Positions 7,324 to 12,114 of a stretch of 12,114 nt of DNA are shown in pieces. Position numbers and translations under genes: made by a program. The notes beneath the pieces were generated by a model, which did not search any database, was not told the DNA's origin, and saw only the letters and a program-made list of their open reading frames with translations. Source of the DNA: CAYHZL01 sp964361075. Lineage in GTDB: Bacteria; Bacteroidota; Ignavibacteria; UBA10030; UBA8401. The stretch lies in contig CAYHZL010000106.1 of assembly GCA_964361075.1 (NCBI GenBank), positions 1 to 12,114 of the forward strand. Direction: 5' to 3'. Position 1 is the stretch's first letter; each line of letters starts with the position of its first letter.

Positions 7324-8985
7324 ATGCAACTCGATAACGACCTCCACTCCGTTCAAGAAGTTCGCGAACTTCTGACCAAAGCAAAAGAAGCGCAACTCGC
7401 GTTTCGCAATTACTCACAAGAAAAAGTTGATGCTATTGTGAAAGCAATGGCAGATGCCGGTTTTGCGGAAGCGGAGCGGCTCGGCAGACTTGCTCACGAA
7501 GAAACCGGGTTTGGAAAACCGGAAGACAAAAAAAAGAAAAACGAATTTGCAACTGCACGTGTCTGGGAATCAATTAAAGATTTAAAAACCGTCGGTGTTA
7601 TTCGTGTGAATGAAAATAAAACAGTGTACGAAATTGCCGAACCGATGGGCGTTGTTGCTGCGCTTGTTCCTTCGACCAATCCAACTTCGACGGCAATGTT
7701 CAAAGCAATCATTTCCGTAAAAGGACGCAACGCGATTGTTGCAAGTCCGCACCCGCGTGCGGTGCAATGCACGCAAGAAGCATTGCGCGTTGTTGCCGAT
7801 GCCGCAGTACGCGCCGGTGCGCCGCAAGGTTTAATTGCATGCATGTCGCTGCCAACGCTCGAAGGCACAAACGAATTGATGAAGCACAAACTTACGGCAA
7901 TTATTCTTGCAACCGGAAACATGCCGATGGTGCGCGCCGCATACAGCAGCGGCAAACCGGCGTATGGTGTCGGTGCGGGAAATGTGCCGGCGTTCATCGA
8001 ACGCACTGCACATATTCCAAAAGCTGTTGCGGATATTGTGTCGGGAAAGCAATTCGATTACGGCGTGTTGTGTTCCACCGAGTCGGGTGTTATTGTTGAT
8101 ACATCAATTCGCCAACACGTCATTGATGAATTTAAAAAACAAAAAGCATATTTCGTTAGTGCTGATGAAAAAGAAAAACTTGCGCGCACCATGTTCGATC
8201 AGAAAGGCGTGCTCAATCCTGATGTTGTTGGAAAGTCGCCGGCATTCATCGCGCAGAAATCCGGTTTTACCGTGCCAAGTGATACAACTGTGCTCATTGC
8301 AGAACTTTCCGAAGTTGGAAAAACTTCTCCGCTCTCTCGCGAAAAACTTTCGCCTGTTCTTTCTTTCTTCACTGTTGATGGCTGGCGCGAAGGGTGTCAT
8401 CGCTGCATCGAGATGTTGGAATTCGGCGGCATCGGACACACAATGGTTATTCATTCTTCCGATCAGGATATTATTATGAAATTCGCACTCGAAAAACCGG
8501 CGTGCCGAATTTTGGTCAACACACAATCTGCGCTCGGCGCTGTTGGATATACAAACGATCTTCTCCCTTCGCTCACACTCGGTCCCGGCACATTCGGACA
8601 TTCAATTATTTCGAATAACGTTTCAGCGAAACATCTCATCAATATCAAACGATTAGCGTTTGAAACAAGACCAATCAATAAGGATGAAGGCACAAGTATG
8701 AAAAATGAGAAAAGTGTGCCGCAACCAATTATTAGCAATCCGAAAAAAGAAAACAAACCAATTTTGTCAACAACTCAGAAAACCAGTTGGATGGACGAAA
8801 TCGAAGAACGCATTCGATTGAAAGCAGGAAACGCTCCAAGTCAAAATGAAAAAGTAAAAAGTCAGAAAGAAATATCTCCGGCGACACAAGATAATTCAAC
8901 AACAGCAGTGTACGGAAATGAAATGTCTCTCGATCAAGTTGAACAAACGATAAAAAAATTCGAACACACTCTTTCACGGAAATAG
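7324..8985 (+). CDS. CoA-acylating aldehyde dehydrogenase (EutE/PduP/AdhE-N type) with long C-terminal tail
   Basis: The 553-residue product matches the acylating aldehyde dehydrogenase half of AdhE along residues 1-450. It has EIAEPMGVVAALVPSTNPTSTA at 103-124, the SPHPRA stretch at 141-146, the SSGKPAYGVGAGN nucleotide-binding stretch at 208-220, the catalytic Cys250 in GVLCSTES, and KLSPVL, GGIGHT and LGPGTFG further on. The family converts an aldehyde, NAD(+) and CoA to acyl-CoA, or the reverse; acetaldehyde is most likely, and sulfoacetaldehyde or propionaldehyde are possible. The iron alcohol dehydrogenase half of AdhE is absent. Residues 453-553 are an added Lys, Ser, Asn and Gln-rich tail with two amphipathic helices at about 488-501 and 534-553, resembling microcompartment encapsulation peptides. 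The gene starts 35 AT-rich bases after ruvB with no Shine-Dalgarno. No shell protein or partner dehydrogenase is nearby. Confidence 0.93.
   Translation: MQLDNDLHSVQEVRELLTKAKEAQLAFRNYSQEKVDAIVKAMADAGFAEAERLGRLAHEETGFGKPEDKKKKNEFATARVWESIKDLKTVGVIRVNENKTVYEIAEPMGVVAALVPSTNPTSTAMFKAIISVKGRNAIVASPHPRAVQCTQEALRVVADAAVRAGAPQGLIACMSLPTLEGTNELMKHKLTAIILATGNMPMVRAAYSSGKPAYGVGAGNVPAFIERTAHIPKAVADIVSGKQFDYGVLCSTESGVIVDTSIRQHVIDEFKKQKAYFVSADEKEKLARTMFDQKGVLNPDVVGKSPAFIAQKSGFTVPSDTTVLIAELSEVGKTSPLSREKLSPVLSFFTVDGWREGCHRCIEMLEFGGIGHTMVIHSSDQDIIMKFALEKPACRILVNTQSALGAVGYTNDLLPSLTLGPGTFGHSIISNNVSAKHLINIKRLAFETRPINKDEGTSMKNEKSVPQPIISNPKKENKPILSTTQKTSWMDEIEERIRLKAGNAPSQNEKVKSQKEISPATQDNSTTAVYGNEMSLDQVEQTIKKFEHTLSRK
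8680..8985 (+). other. Low-complexity C-terminal tail region of the aldehyde dehydrogenase
   Basis: This segment encodes residues 453-553, after the conserved dehydrogenase fold ends at about LINIKRLAFETRP. It has a disordered-looking start (453-486), helix 1 at 8785-8826 (SWMDEIEERIRLKA), a Ser, Thr and Gln-rich linker, then helix 2 at 8923-8982, where Leu536, Val539, Ile543, Phe546 and Leu550 fall every three or four residues on one face. The DNA is AT-rich compared with the enzyme body: 20 of 60 bases are G or C at 8701-8760, against 37 of 60 at 7741-7800. The reading frame is open throughout and ends in a single TAG. Confidence 0.7.
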
Positions 8986-9001
8986 CTTTTACATTTTTGG
9001 A

Positions 9002-9610
9002 ATGAAACTTTCTCATTCGTTCTACTCCCGCCCGACGCTCACTGTCGCAAAAGATATTCTCGGAAAAATTATTGTACGAAAATTTGGCACGCACACACTC
9101 GCAGGAAAAATTGTAGAAGTAGAAGCCTACCGTCAGAATGATCCTGCTTCACATTCATTTCGAGGAATGACAGGTCGTAACAAAATCATGTTTAATCAAT
9201 CTGGAATGTTGTATGTCTATTTTACTTATGGCATGCATTTCTGTGCAAATATTGTAACGGCTGAAGAAGGAATTGGTGAAGCTGTTCTCATCCGGGCAAT
9301 TGAGCCGATTGATGGCATTAACATAATGATGAAGAATCGCAACGTTGATGAAAAGTTAACGTCGGCGAAGAAACACGATCTTACCAATGGTCCAGCAAAA
9401 TTTTGTCAGGCATTTTACATCACTCGTCCTGAAAATGGAATTGACCTGTGCGGCAACGAAATTTTTTTGATGGATGGTGAAAAGATTCCATCGCATGCCA
9501 TTGGTGTTTCCTCGCGCATCGGAATTAGCGTTGGTGTAGAAAAAAAATGGAGATTTTATATTAAGGGGAACGAGTGGGTTTCAAAATCACCAACCAAACA
9601 TAAACGCTGA
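9002..9610 (+). CDS. 3-methyladenine DNA glycosylase, AAG/MPG family
   Basis: The enzyme flips out and excises alkylated or deaminated purines such as 3-methyladenine, hypoxanthine and ethenoadenine, starting base excision repair. The 202 residues match the usual bacterial length. The family landmarks are clear: VEVEAY with catalytic Glu41 (human AAG Glu125), Tyr43, the base-pocket His51, GRNKIMF, and LYVYFTYGMHFCANIV carrying Tyr73 and the intercalating Tyr76 (human Tyr159 and Tyr162). Next come VLIRAIEP and LTNGPAKFCQAF, and the protein ends in basic SPTKHKR. It begins 16 bases after the aldehyde dehydrogenase stop with only a weak GGA upstream. Its last 24 bases overlap the convergent minus-strand gene. 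The assignment is firm; which lesions it prefers cannot be read from sequence. Confidence 0.95.
   Translation: MKLSHSFYSRPTLTVAKDILGKIIVRKFGTHTLAGKIVEVEAYRQNDPASHSFRGMTGRNKIMFNQSGMLYVYFTYGMHFCANIVTAEEGIGEAVLIRAIEPIDGINIMMKNRNVDEKLTSAKKHDLTNGPAKFCQAFYITRPENGIDLCGNEIFLMDGEKIPSHAIGVSSRIGISVGVEKKWRFYIKGNEWVSKSPTKHKR
9587..9610. other. 24-bp tail-to-tail overlap of the DNA glycosylase and barrel-protein genes
   Basis: The plus-strand glycosylase stops with TGA at 9608-9610. The minus-strand gene stops with TGA at 9589-9587. The shared bases encode the basic end of the glycosylase (SKSPTKHKR) on one strand and the barrel's terminal beta-signal residues (AFMFGW) on the other. There is no room between the genes for a conventional terminator. 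Confidence 0.85.
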
Positions 9611-10240
9611 AGAAATGCCAAGCGAAAGTGTGTGGAACGGTGTGGCTTTCGCAAAAGTATTGTAGCGGTATGAAATGCCAAATGTGTGAAGCGGAAAAAA
9701 TCCGATGAAAGAAAGTGTTGGCGTCATCAGCCAAAGCTGTGCACCGACAGAATACCCGTGCTCTGAACCATTGTTGATATATCCAACCGAAGGACTTGCA
9801 CCTAACAAAAATATTTTTCTCTTATCAATAAATTGCGCATGGAAATCTCTCGATATTTCAACGCGCCAAAAATCTTTTTCGTTTTTATTATAGACATGCG
9901 TGTACCCGGCGATAAATCGAGTATCGGCAAATCTCCCTGTTCGTTTATTTCTGCCAAAACCAACACCTGTTTCAAATGACATCATTCCTTGCGCAGTGCC
10001 TTTATTCACAAGAACACCGAAGCTTGGCGGCACAATGCTGATTGCTGTAATTCCGAGAACAACGGGAATAGTAAGGGCAGTCATTCCAACGAGTGCAGCA
10101 TCTTCATACGCAGATGAATCCGTGGTAGCAAACTGAGTTGAATCGTTCGATTGTGCTTGAAGAGTAGAAAACAGAAACATATTTACTACGACAGAAAAAA
10201 TTATTTTTGATGCCGGAAAATTCATTGTGTTGATGTTCAT
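9587..10240 (-). CDS. Small outer-membrane beta-barrel-like protein, unknown function
   Basis: The 217-residue product has a signal peptide (hydrophobic core IIFSVVVNMFLFSTL, probable cleavage after Ala29 before Gln-Ser). A Ser and Thr-rich stretch follows, then a hydrophobic segment at about 49-70, which could be a barrel strand or a membrane-inserted helix. From about residue 85 there are seven or eight short alternating strands with Gly and aromatic residues (SFETGVGFG, RFIAGYTHVY, WRVEISRDF, LLGASPSVGYI, SVGAQLWLM, TFGISYRY, LSLGISSAFMFGW). The protein ends exactly in Trp after an alternating stretch, matching the C-terminal beta-signal read by the Bam machinery. No enzyme motif is visible. 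It follows uvrA by 8 bases and is probably cotranscribed with it. ATG 10240 is followed by a second in-frame ATG at 10225, which gives a more usual signal-peptide start; which is used is uncertain. Confidence 0.85.
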   Translation of the reverse strand: MNINTMNFPASKIIFSVVVNMFLFSTLQAQSNDSTQFATTDSSAYEDAALVGMTALTIPVVLGITAISIVPPSFGVLVNKGTAQGMMSFETGVGFGRNKRTGRFADTRFIAGYTHVYNKNEKDFWRVEISRDFHAQFIDKRKIFLLGASPSVGYINNGSEHGYSVGAQLWLMTPTLSFIGFFPLHTFGISYRYNTFAKATPFHTLSLGISSAFMFGW

Positions 10241-10248
10241 CTCTTTTT

Positions 10249-12114
10249 TTATGCAACCATCGTAAGTTCTTTGCGAAGATATTTTCCTGTGTGCGACTGT
10301 TCTACGTTGCCCACTGCTTCGGGCGTTCCTTCAGCAATAATTTCACCGCCGGCTTTCCCGCCTTCCGGACCTAAATCAATAACCCAATCGGCAGTTTTAA
10401 TAACATCCAAATTATGCTCGATCACAATAACCGTGTTCCCTTTTTCAACAAGTTTATCCAGCACACTCAGCAACATTTTCACATCGTCAAAATGCAAACC
10501 GGTTGTCGGCTCATCCAAGATGTACAGCGTCTTGCCCGTCCCAATTTTTGAAAGTTCAGTAGAAAGTTTTACGCGCTGCGCTTCACCGCCGGAAAGCGTC
10601 GTCGCTTGCTGCCCAAGCCGAATGTAGCCCAGCCCGACATCGAACAGCGTTTGTACTTTACGTTGAATACCCGGCAACTCGCTAAAAAATTCCAGCGCAT
10701 CGGCAACGGTCATATCAAGTACTTCCGCAATGGATTTTCCTTTGTAGTGCACCTCGAGCGTCTCGCGGTTGTATCGTTTTCCGCGGCACACATCGCATTG
10801 CACGTACACATCGGGCAAAAAATTCATTTCGATTTTTTTTACGCCGTCGCCTTCACACGTTTCGCACCGGCCGCCTTTCACGTTAAAGCTAAATCGTCCC
10901 GCTTTGTATCCGCGAATTTTTGATTCCGGAAGCTGCGTAAATAAATCACGAATTATTGTGAACATGCCGGTGTATGTTGCCGGATTTGAGCGTGGTGTTC
11001 TTCCAATCGGAGACTGATCGATATCAATAATTTTATCAATCTCGTCAATGCCTTCGATAGATGCGTAGGGAAGAATTTGAATTTTTGTTTTATAAAATTT
11101 TCTAGACAAAATAGGATAGAGCGTTTCGTTAATCAGCGACGATTTTCCGGAACCGCTGACACCGGTAATACATGTGAATATTCCGAGAGGAATATTCAAT
11201 GTTACATTCCGCAAATTATTTCCCGTTGCACCGGAAAGTGTCAGCAATTTTTTACTCCCTTTTCTCCGCACTAATGGAATTTCGATTTTCTTTTTTCCGG
11301 TAAGGTAATCAATCGTGGACGATTGCAATGCACTGTTTTTCAATTTTCCATTGCGGCTTTTGAAATCACTTGGCAATCCACATGCAACAACTTGCCCGCC
11401 ATGTTCGCCGGCGCCCGGACCTAAATCCACCACATAATCTGCCTGCTCAATCATTTCTTTATCGTGCTCAACAACAAGCACTGTGTTTCCTAAATCGCGC
11501 AGTTGTTTCAGCGACGCAATCAACTTATCGTTATCACGCTGATGCAGCCCGATGCTCGGTTCATCGAGAATATACAACACGCCGACAAGCTGCGAACCGA
11601 TTTGCGTTGCAAGACGAATACGCTGTGCTTCTCCGCCGCTCAACGTTCGCGCTGCACGATCAAGCGTTAAATATCCAAGTCCAACATCAACCATAAAATT
11701 TAATCGCTGATTGATTTCTTTCAGAATTGGTTTTGCAATTGTCATCTGTCGTTCCGAAAGAAGAACAGTGCGAAAAAATTCCTGCGACTCCGTGAGCGAG
11801 AATTGCACAATGTCGGCAATCGAAAATAGTTTTTGCGTGTTCACATCTTCCAACTTAATGGCGAGACTTTCCTGCTTCAATCTTCCGCCGCCGCAGACAG
11901 AACACTTCTGCGTTCCCATGTAACTTTCTACCCACTCACGAATTTTTGACGACGAGGTATCGTTGTAATAATCGCCAAGCATTCCCATCACACCATTGAA
12001 GCGGTGTTTGTATATTGCCTTGCGACCGCCGACGTACGTGTATTCAATTTCAATTTTTTCTGTTCCTGTGCCGTACAATAATTCCTGCCGCGCTTGTTCC
12101 GAAAATTCTTTAAT
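10249..12114 (-). CDS. uvrA: Excinuclease ABC subunit A, C-terminal two thirds (5' end outside the window)
   Basis: UvrA is the ATP-driven damage sensor of nucleotide excision repair that loads UvrB onto lesions. The visible 621 residues correspond to the last two thirds of a protein of about 940; the first nucleotide-binding Walker A and the UvrB-binding domain lie beyond the right edge. In order along the visible part there is a zinc-module Cys pair (CSVC, about 71-74), ABC signature LSGGEAQR (158-165) with Walker B LYILDEPSIGLH, second Walker A GVSGSGKS (318-325; bases about 11133-11170), DQSPIGRTPRSNPATYTG, a second zinc finger (CETC ... CDVC, about 417-443), second signature LSGGEAQR (507-514), Walker B LYILDEPTTGLH and the switch His in VIEHNLDVIKTADW. 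All key residues are intact. The frame is open to the window edge. The stop lies 8 bases before the barrel-protein gene. Confidence 0.97.
   Translation of the reverse strand: MKEFSEQARQELLYGTGTEKIEIEYTYVGGRKAIYKHRFNGVMGMLGDYYNDTSSSKIREWVESYMGTQKCSVCGGGRLKQESLAIKLEDVNTQKLFSIADIVQFSLTESQEFFRTVLLSERQMTIAKPILKEINQRLNFMVDVGLGYLTLDRAARTLSGGEAQRIRLATQIGSQLVGVLYILDEPSIGLHQRDNDKLIASLKQLRDLGNTVLVVEHDKEMIEQADYVVDLGPGAGEHGGQVVACGLPSDFKSRNGKLKNSALQSSTIDYLTGKKKIEIPLVRRKGSKKLLTLSGATGNNLRNVTLNIPLGIFTCITGVSGSGKSSLINETLYPILSRKFYKTKIQILPYASIEGIDEIDKIIDIDQSPIGRTPRSNPATYTGMFTIIRDLFTQLPESKIRGYKAGRFSFNVKGGRCETCEGDGVKKIEMNFLPDVYVQCDVCRGKRYNRETLEVHYKGKSIAEVLDMTVADALEFFSELPGIQRKVQTLFDVGLGYIRLGQQATTLSGGEAQRVKLSTELSKIGTGKTLYILDEPTTGLHFDDVKMLLSVLDKLVEKGNTVIVIEHNLDVIKTADWVIDLGPEGGKAGGEIIAEGTPEAVGNVEQSHTGKYLRKELTMVA

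Noticed and set aside
7494..8006. Long minus-strand open frame (170 codons) inside the aldehyde dehydrogenase gene
   Set aside because: It mirrors a strongly conserved enzyme on the other strand, its translation resembles no protein, and it has no spacing or start context of its own. It is a shadow frame.
7324..8985. Bifunctional AdhE, possibly truncated
   Set aside because: The dehydrogenase half is complete, the tail is unrelated to an iron alcohol dehydrogenase, and the next gene starts 16 bases later. It is a standalone enzyme, not a broken AdhE.
9622..9652. Inverted repeat GCGAAAG ... CTTTCGC with a 17-base loop, as a terminator of the glycosylase gene
   Set aside because: It lies inside the coding sequence of the convergent gene, has a long loop, and neither strand follows it with a T-tract. 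It is probably chance.
9705..10136. Two plus-strand open frames opposite the barrel-like protein
   Set aside because: The minus-strand frame has a signal peptide, regular beta strands and a terminal Trp. The plus frames have no coherent features.
12076..12078. Apparent TTG start of uvrA giving a 609-residue protein
   Set aside because: The frame stays open through the 12 further codons to the window edge. Those residues continue the UvrA fold, and a full UvrA needs about 320 more residues upstream. The codon is an internal Leu.

Overview
The window is about 12.1 kb of gene-dense chromosomal bacterial DNA. It holds nine protein genes, one of them cut by the right edge, and no gap above 120 bases between genes. 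I see no RNA gene, insertion sequence, phage gene or CRISPR array. The likely source is a Gram-negative member of the Bacteroidota/Chlorobiota (FCB) side of the tree, for example Ignavibacteria- or Kapabacteria-like. The reasons are two exported proteins whose predicted signal peptides end in Ala-Gln (LHAQ, LQAQ), a small outer-membrane barrel-like protein, start codons mostly without Shine-Dalgarno sequences, a 328-residue Obg without a C-terminal extension, and a very large periplasmic-type TPR protein. This placement is inference; no rRNA is present to confirm it.

Layout: a small four-helix membrane protein (73-429, minus) diverges from a plus-strand cluster across a 115-base spacer with an 11-bp tandem repeat and a candidate promoter. 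The plus cluster runs TPR repeat protein (545-4171), unknown two-part protein (4180-5250), Obg GTPase (5259-6245), RuvB (6245-7288), CoA-acylating aldehyde dehydrogenase (7324-8985) and 3-methyladenine DNA glycosylase (9002-9610). Spacings are 8, 8, -1, 35 and 16 bases, so the first four genes, and perhaps all six, could be one transcript. On the minus strand, the 3' part of uvrA (10249 to the window end) is followed after 8 bases by the barrel-like protein (9587-10240), whose last 24 bases overlap the end of the glycosylase gene tail to tail.

Functional themes: genome maintenance (ruvB, the glycosylase, uvrA), ribosome-associated GTPase control (obg), cell-envelope proteins (TPR protein, barrel, four-helix protein) and aldehyde metabolism. 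Most of this is housekeeping and I do not see a clear new multi-gene system. The best leads are the roughly 100-residue C-terminal tail of the aldehyde dehydrogenase, which carries two amphipathic helices like the encapsulation peptides of microcompartment enzymes, and the unrecognised protein translated between the TPR protein and Obg.
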